Assembly (NCBI GenBank): GCA_021732785.1
Contig: JAKFUG010000018.1
Span: 1-64,000 of the forward strand
Length of the DNA stretch: 64,000 nucleotides
Reading direction: 5' to 3'
Source: Planctomycetaceae bacterium
GTDB taxonomy: Bacteria; Planctomycetota; Planctomycetia; Planctomycetales; Planctomycetaceae
The notes below the pieces were generated by a model, which did no database searches, was not told the DNA's origin, and saw nothing but the letters and a program-made list of their open reading frames with translations. Positions 1 to 8,042 of this stretch are shown in pieces (the first letter of the stretch is position 1; each line of letters opens with the position of its first letter). The translations under genes were made by a program, and so were the position numbers.

Positions 1-2
1 TG

Positions 3-347
3 ATCATCGAATTCGCCGTCCAGCGCCGCCACGAAGGCTTGAGCCTCCGGGACGCCGCGATCGAAGGGGGCAAGCTGCGCTTCCGGCCGATTGTGATGAC
101 GTCCTTCGCCTTTATCGCCGGTCTCATTCCGTTGGTTCGTGCGACCGGTCCCGGCGCAATCGGCAACCGGACGATCGGCACCACCGCAGTCGGCGGCATG
201 CTCATGGGCACGTTGGTCGGAATTCTGGTCATTCCCGGCCTCTATTACCTGTTCGCTAAAATCTCCGACGGCCGCAAACTCATCCAGGATGAACATGACG
301 AGCCGGTCACGGAGCTGTTTGAAAGCCATCCGACGTCGGGACATTAA
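3..347 (+). CDS. RND efflux permease, C-terminal end (partial)
   Basis: This is the last ~115 residues of an inner-membrane RND (AcrB/HAE1-type) multidrug efflux permease; the 5' part lies outside the window. The phrase RFRPIVMTSFAFIAGLIPL is the conserved start of the penultimate transmembrane helix of the family. It is followed by the GTTAVGGM segment and a last helix ending VIPGLYYLFAK, then a short acidic cytoplasmic tail. AcrB-type pumps use the proton gradient to expel drugs through a periplasmic adaptor and an outer-membrane channel. The outer-membrane partner is probably the next gene, at 916, although 568 bases separate them. Family assignment is firm; substrate is unknown. Confidence 0.9.
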   Translation: MIEFAVQRRHEGLSLRDAAIEGGKLRFRPIVMTSFAFIAGLIPLVRATGPGAIGNRTIGTTAVGGMLMGTLVGILVIPGLYYLFAKISDGRKLIQDEHDEPVTELFESHPTSGH

Positions 348-915
348 CCGCTGCGCGCGGTCCGCGACGGAGTGGGCATGAGCGGGCAGCGGCCTCACTC
401 GCCGCTCGACAGAGGCGCTCTCCGTGCAGCCTCTCGTCGGCTGGGCTTTGCGGCGCGTTCCGTCTGTAACGGCACCGCGAAAGATTCTGTGTAAAGAATG
501 GGCGTGCTCGCTCAACGTCGTTAAAGAACGCGCCGACGTTGCGCCCGTCTTTCTGCATCGGGGTTGCCGCAGAAGCCTTTGACTCTGAAGGTGTTGTAAC
601 CAAATTCGATGAACAATCCGGGCGGAACCGCGTGCGGACGTTTCGCGGCTAAACTTTGCGGGAAGAAAAGAAAAATTCCGCCGATCGCGCATTCCAAAAA
701 TCGCAATTTGAGGCGTGCGTGGGTTGCTCTGCCGATGAGCAATAAGCCGGTTATGACTTCGCTCGTGCGCACGAAGGCCGTTCCTGCACGATCACCAGAT
801 CGGGTGGAAATGAAATCCATGCGGACGACACGTGGAAAAACCGGTTCCTGCCGCATCAAGCACGGGAACCAAGTGTTCCCATTGATGCCATTGGCGATAG
901 TCAAGGACGGACTCC
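348..915. other. 568-base stretch with no convincing gene
   Basis: It lies between the efflux permease and its probable outer-membrane partner. Open frames exist on both strands, but none shows a domain, a good ribosome-binding site or planctomycete-like codon use. No clear terminator or tandem repeat was seen. The gap is long for an efflux operon, so the downstream gene may have its own promoter here. Confidence 0.4.
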
Positions 916-2736
916 ATGCCACAGAACAACCAAGCGGCGCGTTGCTTACGCGCCCATCCCCGACCAAAACGGATTGCGACCCTGACGGCGGGGATCATCT
1001 TGCTGCTCATGTCCGGCTGCCGCATTCCCAATCTCTGCGGCCCGGAACCGGGACGAGTCTTGCCGGCGGACTACAACGGCGTCACGAGTCCCGATAACTC
1101 GGCCCAGTTGAGTATCAACGAATTCTTCGACGATCCGGCGCTGACGCAATTGCTGGTCGAGGGACTGGGCCAGAACCAGGAACTGAAGATCCGGAATCAG
1201 GAAATCCAGATCGCCAGCAATGAGATTCTGGCCCGTCGCGGGGCGTACCTTCCCTTCGTGGGTTTAGGGGCCAACGGCGGCTTCGACAGAACCAGCCGTT
1301 TCACTCCCCTGGGAGCCGCGGAAGATCAACTCACGGCACCCGGCGGCCGGCGATTTAACGATCCGCTGACGAACACGCGGCTCTCCGCCGATCTCGTCTG
1401 GCACGTCGATATCTGGAGGCAATTCCGCAATGCCCAAGCCGCGGCGATGGAGCGTTACGCCGAGGCGATCGAAGCGCGGAATTACTTGATCACACGCATT
1501 GTTGCCGAGATCGCCCAGAATTATTACGAGCTGGCAGCCCTCGATAAACGGCTGACGTATCTGAATCAAACCATCGAGATTCAACAGCAAAGTCTGGAGG
1601 TCGCCAAAGCTCAAAAGGAAGCGGCCCGCGGAACCGAACTGGGTGTGCAGCGGTTTCTGGCCGAAGTGCGCAAGAACGAAAGTCAGCGGCTGATCGTTCG
1701 ACAGAGCATTATCGAAACGGAAAACCGCATCAACTTTCTCGTCGGTCGTTTTCCACAGCCCGTTGACCGTGGGGGGTGGGATTTCATCAAGCTCGACTCG
1801 CAAGCTTTGAGAGTCGGCATGCCCGCAGAGCTCCTGCAAAACCGACGCGATATCCTCGCCGCCGAACGGGAAGTGGCCGCGTCCGGGCTCGACGTGCTGG
1901 TCGCCAAAGCGAACTTCTATCCCAAGCTCGACATTCGGGCCACCGTGGGCTTCGAGGCCTTCAACCCCCGCTATCTGTTCGATCCGGGCTCTTTCATTGC
2001 CGGGACCGCTGGCGAACTGATGGCGCCGCTCATCAATAAGAAAGCCATTCAAGCCGAATACATGAATGCCAACGCCAGGCAGTTGCAGGCGATTTACAAC
2101 TATCAACGGATCGTCCTCAACGCGTTCATCGAAGTGGTCAACAGCGTGAACAAAGTGGATAACTACCGAGGCAGCGTCGCCGTCAAGTTAGACCAGGTGC
2201 AAGCGCTGGAACAGTCCGTCGCGGTCGCCACCAATCTGTTCCAGGGGGCCCGTCCCGAAGTCGAATACATGGATGTCTTGTTCGCCCAGCGCGACCTGCT
2301 GGAAGCGCGCACCGTCCTCATCGAAACCAAGCAGCAGCAACTTTCCGCCATCGTGAATGCCTACCAGGCACTGGGGGGCGGCAGCCTGTTCCTCGAGCAA
2401 CTGTTCGGCCCGGACGGAATGCTCATGCCGCTGCCGGAAGAGCCCGAAGCCGGCGAAGCGCCCAATCCCCCGCCGATTCCGCCGACTCCCAACGGAATGG
2501 CTAGCCTCAAAGGGACTTCGTCCAAAGGGGAGACGGCCGGGTGGGCTTCCATGACAGGCGAAAAGGCGGTCCCTGCGGCGTACGATCTCATCAATGTCCC
2601 TGCTGAACAGGGGCAGGGAAAAGCGGAGGCGAACTCCGACATCCTGCAGTCCAGCGGGGAAGCCCTCGACGAAACGAATGAGAATCCGGACCGGCCACTC
2701 ACCCCGGCGGATCCGACAGTCCTTGACGACATGTAG
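916..2736 (+). CDS. TolC-like outer-membrane efflux lipoprotein (NodT/OprM type)
   Basis: It encodes a 606-residue outer-membrane channel of tripartite efflux systems. The N-terminus has a basic stretch, a hydrophobic core and a lipobox LMSGC (Cys about residue 35), so a lipoprotein is predicted. Long heptad-like helices follow (for example around residues 180-230 and 400-460), matching the two OEP domains of TolC/OprM proteins. The last ~100 residues are rich in Pro, Glu and Ser and are an unusual extension beyond the channel. The preceding RND permease fragment suggests both belong to one pump. The family assignment is strong; the exact start is less certain because no clear Shine-Dalgarno sequence is seen. 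Confidence 0.88.
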   Translation: MPQNNQAARCLRAHPRPKRIATLTAGIILLLMSGCRIPNLCGPEPGRVLPADYNGVTSPDNSAQLSINEFFDDPALTQLLVEGLGQNQELKIRNQEIQIASNEILARRGAYLPFVGLGANGGFDRTSRFTPLGAAEDQLTAPGGRRFNDPLTNTRLSADLVWHVDIWRQFRNAQAAAMERYAEAIEARNYLITRIVAEIAQNYYELAALDKRLTYLNQTIEIQQQSLEVAKAQKEAARGTELGVQRFLAEVRKNESQRLIVRQSIIETENRINFLVGRFPQPVDRGGWDFIKLDSQALRVGMPAELLQNRRDILAAEREVAASGLDVLVAKANFYPKLDIRATVGFEAFNPRYLFDPGSFIAGTAGELMAPLINKKAIQAEYMNANARQLQAIYNYQRIVLNAFIEVVNSVNKVDNYRGSVAVKLDQVQALEQSVAVATNLFQGARPEVEYMDVLFAQRDLLEARTVLIETKQQQLSAIVNAYQALGGGSLFLEQLFGPDGMLMPLPEEPEAGEAPNPPPIPPTPNGMASLKGTSSKGETAGWASMTGEKAVPAAYDLINVPAEQGQGKAEANSDILQSSGEALDETNENPDRPLTPADPTVLDDM

Positions 2737-2928
2737 CCCTGCGACGTGACCGTTCCAACGGCAAGAACGTCGGCCACCGTCGACCTTGGGACCCACACGG
2801 TGGCGTCGCGCGGATGATGCCGGCGGTGCGGTGACGGGGACTCTGACTCGCATCAAGCAGCGTATCGCACGGCCGACCGCCGACTCAGATTGGCCGCGGG
2901 CGAGTCACCACGAACGATTCGCAACCAA

Positions 2929-3243
2929 TTATCGAGGTTGGCTCATCCGTTCCGTCATGTGCGTTTCATCGCGATGGCCGCGTTCATCCGCGCGAAGTTC
3001 GCGGCGTTCCATCCGTTCCTGAGTCCGTTCCACCAGTCGTTCCCGCCCGCGTGCCGTGAAGAACGCCGCGGCATGCGCCGCTAAACCGGCTCCCCAGCCT
3101 CCCGCAACCCACAAGACCCACAACTTGTCGGGGTTTCGCGTGAGATTCAGTACCGCTAATCCTGCCACCACCAGGACGTACGCCGCCAAGTGAATCCAGA
3201 ACCCGCGCTCGACCCGGGTTGCCGCCTGTTCGTGCGTGATCAT
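2929..3243 (-). CDS. Small two-TM (2TM-domain) membrane protein
   Basis: A 104-residue protein beginning MITHEQAATRVERGFWIHLA. The start at 3243 is preferred over the upstream ATG because GGGA lies just before it and the 2TM domain begins there. Two hydrophobic segments (about residues 16-35 and 43-62) are separated by a short polar loop, the pattern of the 2TM domain (PF13239-like). A strongly charged arginine/glutamate-rich helix follows, probably cytoplasmic. In this family the domain is often linked to histidine kinases, and a histidine kinase gene lies just downstream on the same strand (start of 2929-3243 lies upstream of neither kinase, so co-transcription would run 4548 to 2929). Function is unknown. 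Confidence 0.7.
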   Translation of the reverse strand: MITHEQAATRVERGFWIHLAAYVLVVAGLAVLNLTRNPDKLWVLWVAGGWGAGLAAHAAAFFTARGRERLVERTQERMERRELRADERGHRDETHMTERMSQPR

Positions 3244-3330
3244 TTTTGTCCCTTCCCTTGAGATTTCGGCTCGCACTCCTTTACGAATCCGCAAGTCTCG
3301 TGCCGAACAGAGAGGCGACAAGGACACCGA

Positions 3331-4548
3331 TCACGGGGTTCGTCCGGGGAGAGTAAACCGGAATATCGAGCCGACGCCGAGCTCACTTTCCACGGTGACG
3401 ATGCCGTTGTGCGCCTCGACGAAGGTCTTGACGATGGCGAGACCGAGGCCCAAGCCGCCGTCCTTATCGGGATCGGTTTCGTGTTTGTCGAAGACCGTTT
3501 GGCAGCGCTCGGGTGGAATCCCGCTGCCATTGTCGCGGACGAAGCACTCGACATCGCCGCCGGTGCCGGTCTCCCGCGCGCCGATGACCACTTCCCCGCG
3601 CGGCGTGTAGTGGATCGCATTGGCAATCAGGTTCTGGAAAATTCGTCGCACCAGGCTGGCATCGGCGTAAACCACAAAATCCTCGGCCACGGCATTGGTC
3701 AGCCGCGTGGTACTTGTCCCGGCCACCGGGTGAAGGTCGTGAATGAGCGCTTCCACCAGCGGCCAAAGATCAAACTCCCGGCGCTCCAGTTTGACGCCGA
3801 CCTCGGTTTCCAGATTCGTATTTTCCTCGATGACCTTACCGATCAACGTCTCCAGGTGGTTCACGTTTCGGTTGAGCGCCTTCAACATCTGTTTGGCTTG
3901 TGTCGGATCGGTCAGGCCTTGAGCGACGAGCAGTTCCAGGACTCGCGCGGAGAGCGAAATGGCATTGAGCGGGGTCCGCAAGTCATGGGCCACGAATGCC
4001 AGATACTCTTCCCGCCGGTGCTGAACCTCGAGCGCCTTCTGAGACGCGAACGATTGCACGGCCGCTCCAATGGCTCCATCCAGCACGCGGTTGAGAACAT
4101 GGAACGGCCGCCCCTGCATGTTCAAGCCGTTCCGCTCGGCCAAGTCGTGAATACACCCGCGGAGGATGTTGTACTCGGCGACGACTTCCTCGATGTCGAA
4201 GCCGTCTTTCACCCGCTGCACGCCGTGGGCCGGCGGACTCCCTTCAAGCAGCGCCTGAGTGATCGTCTCATTGACCCTGGTTCGGAGAGCGATGGCGAGT
4301 TCGGTCAAAAGAATCGGAATGTGATCGTTGAGCGTCGGCACGTCGAGATTCCGCGCCGCCGGCAGTGCTCGCACTTGTGTCCGCCATTCCGCGAGTAAAG
4401 CCACGCGGTCGTGCTCGATCAACTGTGCCAGTTCGTTGAGGACATCGATAATCTGTTTCCCTTGATGAACGTAATCAGCGGAGACTGCCTCGTCCGTCGA
4501 GATATGTTCCGCCTTGTGAACTGTGTCGAGAACCGCCGCGAAAGTCAA
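3331..4548 (-). CDS. Sensor histidine kinase with RsbRD-like N-terminal domain
   Basis: A 405-residue soluble kinase. Residues ~40-175 are helical and resemble the RsbRD/RsbT co-antagonist N-terminal domain. The HisKA dimerisation helix carries the phospho-acceptor His188 in FVAHDLRTPLNAIS. The ATPase domain shows an N box (NLIANAIHY), G1 (DNGSGIPP) and G2 (GGLGLGLAIV). No transmembrane segment is visible, so it should sense a cytoplasmic signal. It lies downstream of a second kinase of the same architecture (4645-5832), in the same direction, 96 bases away. No response regulator is adjacent. The role is inferred from domains only; the signal and the partner are unknown. Confidence 0.88.
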   Translation of the reverse strand: MTFAAVLDTVHKAEHISTDEAVSADYVHQGKQIIDVLNELAQLIEHDRVALLAEWRTQVRALPAARNLDVPTLNDHIPILLTELAIALRTRVNETITQALLEGSPPAHGVQRVKDGFDIEEVVAEYNILRGCIHDLAERNGLNMQGRPFHVLNRVLDGAIGAAVQSFASQKALEVQHRREEYLAFVAHDLRTPLNAISLSARVLELLVAQGLTDPTQAKQMLKALNRNVNHLETLIGKVIEENTNLETEVGVKLERREFDLWPLVEALIHDLHPVAGTSTTRLTNAVAEDFVVYADASLVRRIFQNLIANAIHYTPRGEVVIGARETGTGGDVECFVRDNGSGIPPERCQTVFDKHETDPDKDGGLGLGLAIVKTFVEAHNGIVTVESELGVGSIFRFTLPGRTP

Positions 4549-4644
4549 TCTTTTAGCGTGAAGCTGTCGAGTGGTACCCCAGTGCTGTCGCGCAGTCCCG
4601 TAGGTTGGTCTGGGCCAACCGCGGTCGACGAACGGACATGTGGC

Positions 4645-5832
4645 TTACATCTTGTCGATATGCTCGACATCCAGGATGGGCTGCCCGATTTTCGGCGCGG
4701 CCTCACGCGGCAGGCGAATCGTGAACGAGGTGCCGCCTTCGACGCTGGATGTGACATCGATTCGTCCATCATGCGATTTGGCGACTTCACGGGCGATGTA
4801 CAAGCCCATGCCAATGCTGCCGGGGCGGTTCCTCGTCGGATGGTCGGCACTGGCTCCGCGGATGAGCGGGTCGAAGATTCTGGGAAGTTCACCCGCGGGA
4901 ATCGGCTCGCCGCCGTTGTGAACGTCGATGAAGACATTCGCCTCTTCGCCGCGGAGCGAAAGCGTGACGGGGAAATCGGCGGAGCCGTGCTGGAGGGCAT
5001 TACCCATCAGGTTGGACATGGCCTGGCGGATGCGATCGGTATCCCACCGGCCGTTCAGGTCGCCATCGATGCGGAACTCGATTTTGCGGTTGGGGTGGGC
5101 GGCGCAGAATTCGGCAATCAGTTCACCGCCCAGGGCAGCGAGGTCCATCGAGGCGGGTTTGACAGGCATGCCGGCACCGAGCCGGGTGCGCGTGTAATCG
5201 AGCAGATCGCGAATCATTCGTTCCATCACGGAAGCGCTGTGGGCGATCGTTAAGCCGCACGCCCGTACCTCGGCCTGGTCTTCGCTCACCATCGGCAGGA
5301 GGATCGCGGACATCGCAATCGCACCGAGCGGATTACGCAAGTCGTGACTGAGGATTGCCAGAAACATGTCGCGGGCCTGATCGACCCGCCTGGTATAACT
5401 GGCGATGGCTTTGGAGAGGGACTGATCGATCGATTCGTTGAAGCGTGTCAGATCATCGACATCGCGCTCGTCGGCACCGGGTGCGGTATCGTGCCAAAGC
5501 TGGAGTACGCTGGCGCGCAAGGCGCGGTACTCGCTCATCACTTCCAGCATGTCAAACCCGAGCCCCAGCCGGTCCACCGCGTGGGCATCGGACGCGCCAT
5601 CGAGGGCGTCGTTCTCAAGCGGACGATCCAGCCCCTTGGATTTCTTCGCCCGTTCGGCAACCGTCTGAGGCGATTTCATGTCTCGCGCGGTGGCTTGCAG
5701 GATTTCCGCGGCGTGATTGCGCAAGGCGAGTTGATCCAGATGCTCCCCCGCACCGAGGCTCCGCGCGAAGATCTCCCACCCAGCCAGAATCGGCTCGACA
5801 TTTGACAGAATGAAATCCGCAAGACGCATCAT
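4645..5832 (-). CDS. Second sensor histidine kinase, same architecture
   Basis: A 395-residue soluble histidine kinase parallel to the one at 3331-4548. The N-terminal ~150 residues are a helical RsbRD-like region. His163 in ILSHDLRNPLGAIAMS is the predicted phosphorylation site. The ATP-binding domain has an N box (NLMGNALQHG), a G1-like NGGEPIPAGELPRIF and G2 GSIGMGLYIA. The G1 box is altered: DxGxG becomes HNGGEPI. This occurs in a branch of kinases, but it is worth noting for activity. No transmembrane helices are seen. The two kinases probably arose by duplication and may be co-transcribed; no regulator gene is next to them. Confidence 0.87.
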   Translation of the reverse strand: MMRLADFILSNVEPILAGWEIFARSLGAGEHLDQLALRNHAAEILQATARDMKSPQTVAERAKKSKGLDRPLENDALDGASDAHAVDRLGLGFDMLEVMSEYRALRASVLQLWHDTAPGADERDVDDLTRFNESIDQSLSKAIASYTRRVDQARDMFLAILSHDLRNPLGAIAMSAILLPMVSEDQAEVRACGLTIAHSASVMERMIRDLLDYTRTRLGAGMPVKPASMDLAALGGELIAEFCAAHPNRKIEFRIDGDLNGRWDTDRIRQAMSNLMGNALQHGSADFPVTLSLRGEEANVFIDVHNGGEPIPAGELPRIFDPLIRGASADHPTRNRPGSIGMGLYIAREVAKSHDGRIDVTSSVEGGTSFTIRLPREAAPKIGQPILDVEHIDKM

Positions 5833-5967
5833 TCACTCCAGAGTCGCTTCTTTTTTTACGTCGGCAGACCGACCTGTCTCATTTGTCGAATTCATCGTAG
5901 GGCGCACAGAGCGCGAAATATAGTCCGTTGGCTAAATTAAGCGTTTGTCAGACGACGGCGGCGTTCG

Positions 5968-6063
5968 GGTAGTTGGTAGTTGGTAGTTGGTAGTTGGTAG
6001 TTGGTAGTTGGTAGTTGGTAGTTGGTAGTTGGTAGTTGGTAGTTGGTAGTTGGTAGTTGGTAG
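5968..6063 (+). repeat. Heptanucleotide tandem repeat (GGTAGTT)n
   Basis: About 13.7 uninterrupted copies of the 7-base unit GGTAGTT. It sits in the 474-base gap (5833-6306) between the histidine kinase and the FabZ-like gene. The unit is not a multiple of three, so the apparent protein read through it (a Thr/Asn/Tyr/Gln/Leu/Pro repeat on the minus strand) is very unlikely to be real. Perfect heptamer arrays of this kind change length by slippage. No gene is supported in the rest of this gap. Confidence 0.95.
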
Positions 6064-6133
6064 GGTGGGCTGTGCCCACCTTTGGAGAATTCCGGCGTTC
6101 TCGACAACAAGAATGGTGGGCACAGCCCATCCT
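6062..6133. repeat. Inverted repeat, 19-bp arms around GTGGGC/GCCCAC
   Basis: The left arm at 6062-6080 (AGGGTGGGCTGTGCCCACC) and right arm at 6115-6133 are inverted copies with one mismatch in 19. Each arm is itself a near-palindrome (GGTGGGC..GCCCACC). The left arm starts exactly where the heptamer array ends. The size and the short spacer (34 bases) suggest a small dispersed repetitive element of REP/MITE type. A genome-wide copy count cannot be made here. Confidence 0.75.
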
Positions 6134-6306
6134 GTTAGACGCGTTCCCTGACGGTCGCCGGGGACCATTGGCCAGCGTCTTCGTGCGCCAGTGCTTCGAC
6201 CGGTCAAGGATGAGGTTGGCACATTGACGACATCACCGCCAAGACAATGGCGGCCCACAACCGCCGCCAGTGGCACACCATGTCGACGTTGGAACCGTCT
6301 TTGAGA

Positions 6307-6822
6307 TTACTCGTCCAGCGCCGCGGCGTTGCGGTCGCGCGAGATGGGGACGCCGATCATGTTGCCGGAGAAGACGAGTTTGTTGTTGACGTAACCCTGG
6401 AAATCGAACTCCGCGCGGCGGCCTTTGCGGACGCGGGTGACTTTCGCCATCACCAGGAGGCGGTCGCCGGGGAAGACCGGGCTGCGAAAGCGGACTTCGT
6501 TCATGCCGCCGAAGCCGAGGAAGTCACCCGCACCGAGCAAGTCATACTTGCGGGCATAGAACCCGGCGAGTTGAGCCGCGACTTCACAGAGCATGACGCC
6601 TGGCATCAGGGCGAACTCGGGCATGTGACCGCGGACCCAGAATTCCTTGTCGGTAATGTCCTTGTAACCCACGATGCTGTGCGTGGCTTCTTCCACCCAC
6701 AGGATGGCCGTGAGCTGCTCCATCTCGAACCGTTGCGGGTTGATCTCCCGGATGTGGTCGATCCCGTACAACGGCTTGTTGAAGTCGAAGTTTTCCAGCG
6801 GAAACAGCGGAGCGGCGGGCAT
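6307..6822 (-). CDS. FabZ-like hydroxyacyl-ACP dehydratase family protein
   Basis: A 171-residue hot-dog fold protein. The start at 6822 (MPAAPLFPLENF) is chosen because AAGGAC lies at a good distance; the longer frame has no such site. The active-site signature is present as GHMPEFALMPGVMLCEVAAQ, with His66 and Glu80 in the places used by FabZ for dehydrating 3-hydroxyacyl-ACP in fatty acid synthesis. The protein is somewhat longer than typical FabZ (~145), with an N-terminal extension. It lies 28 bases after the HAD-like gene on the same strand and is likely co-transcribed. It may be a diverged paralogue rather than the housekeeping FabZ. Confidence 0.82.
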   Translation of the reverse strand: MPAAPLFPLENFDFNKPLYGIDHIREINPQRFEMEQLTAILWVEEATHSIVGYKDITDKEFWVRGHMPEFALMPGVMLCEVAAQLAGFYARKYDLLGAGDFLGFGGMNEVRFRSPVFPGDRLLVMAKVTRVRKGRRAEFDFQGYVNNKLVFSGNMIGVPISRDRNAAALDE

Positions 6823-6850
6823 GGATCGTCCTTGTCGACCGGCGGTTCCG

Positions 6851-7840
6851 TTAAATCCCCAACAGATCACGGACTTGGATCAATTGGGTCAGGAGCCGAT
6901 CCGGTTTGACGGCCGGGTCTTTGAGGTCGGCGGCGGTGGCCTTCAGGCTGAGTTTCTCCCCCGCGAACAAAGCCGTCCGGAATCCGACCGACTTCGCGAT
7001 GACCAGGTCTTCACGCAGCCGCGAACCCACAAACAACACTTGATCGGGAGTCATTCCAGCGTCTCGAAACCGTTTTGCCGCTGCGAGATACAACGACTTC
7101 GACGGTTTCCGCACTCCTTCGAGGAAAGAGAGCGTCGACAGGTCCGGCGAAATCAAACCCAATGGTTCCGGGAGTTTACCTTCCGCCTGTAAGCCCCGCA
7201 ACACCTGTGTGGGCGTGAAGCATTGGCCATCGGCGAGCAGCCCCTGTCGCACCCCGGCATCCGCGAGGGCCATCACGATCGCCGCAGACCCCGCAGACGC
7301 TTCCCAGCCCTGCAAACTGCTATGGTAGAAGTACGCAATCTTCTGGCTCAGGTCGTCCAGATCGCCGTATTGATCGACGTCATACTGGTAATCATTCTTA
7401 TCGAGCTTTTCGAGGATTTTCTGCCAGACGCGGGCGGCGTCAATCTCCGTCAGATCCCCTTTCCGACCCGAGCCGGCCAGCCGCAAGTCGTCATAGGCAT
7501 TCGTGTACAGCGACAGCATGTACTCCCACGGCTTGCCCGGCTTGCGGGACATGCTGTGCCACATGTTGAATTCCTGAATCGTCTTATCGAGAGCGACTTC
7601 CATGCGGAGGGATTGCGGGTGGATGAACAGCAATTCGCCGTCCGCAATCCGCAGCAGCGTGCCGTAGACGTCCCACGCAATCGCCTTGATCCCCGGCAGC
7701 GGCTTGAGAAACGGGGCCGCGGCAATCGGTTCCAACTTCGGCGGGGCCGGCCAGCGCAAATCCCGCTCGGCAAGCCATTGCGCATACTCAGCGAGCGACT
7801 GCGGCATAAATCCGATCACCTTGGCAGAAAATGAAGTCAT
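6851..7840 (-). CDS. HAD-superfamily hydrolase
   Basis: A 329-residue cytoplasmic HAD-fold protein. Motif I is AWDVYGTLL, with nucleophile Asp57. The second Asp of DxDGT is Tyr, as in L-2-haloacid dehalogenase-like members, so the reaction may not be a phosphatase reaction. A later Lys (KPSKSLYLAAAKRF, motif III) and FVGSRLREDLVIAKSVGFRTALFAG (motif IV region) complete the fold. A cap domain would lie around residues 80-200. It is followed after 28 bases by the FabZ-like gene, suggesting a shared operon. The substrate is unknown. Confidence 0.8.
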   Translation of the reverse strand: MTSFSAKVIGFMPQSLAEYAQWLAERDLRWPAPPKLEPIAAAPFLKPLPGIKAIAWDVYGTLLRIADGELLFIHPQSLRMEVALDKTIQEFNMWHSMSRKPGKPWEYMLSLYTNAYDDLRLAGSGRKGDLTEIDAARVWQKILEKLDKNDYQYDVDQYGDLDDLSQKIAYFYHSSLQGWEASAGSAAIVMALADAGVRQGLLADGQCFTPTQVLRGLQAEGKLPEPLGLISPDLSTLSFLEGVRKPSKSLYLAAAKRFRDAGMTPDQVLFVGSRLREDLVIAKSVGFRTALFAGEKLSLKATAADLKDPAVKPDRLLTQLIQVRDLLGI

Positions 7841-8042
7841 GGGTCAGAAACAAGAATTCTACGATGTCATCGACAGCGCTGTCACGGGTGCGCCCTGCTT
7901 GCGCTTCGCGGATCACTCCGACCGCGTTCTCACAAACTCCGCCGCTCTATCAGAATTCCTTAGACAATTTTTCTCTGGACCGTGATCATGTTCTCAGACG
8001 TCCGTTGATGGCGTCGCGACTCCGCCTCGAAGAACCAACCCC

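Noticed and set aside
1264-2106. Long minus-strand frame opposite the TolC-like gene
   Set aside because: Shadow of the real gene; composition is typical of antisense frames in GC-rich DNA and no domain is present.
5968-6063. Possible CRISPR array
   Set aside because: The unit is seven bases with no spacers; it is a simple tandem repeat.
5932-6276. Minus-strand frame encoding a Thr-Asn-Tyr-Gln-Leu-Pro repeat
   Set aside because: It is created by the heptanucleotide array and has no flanking domain or ribosome-binding site.
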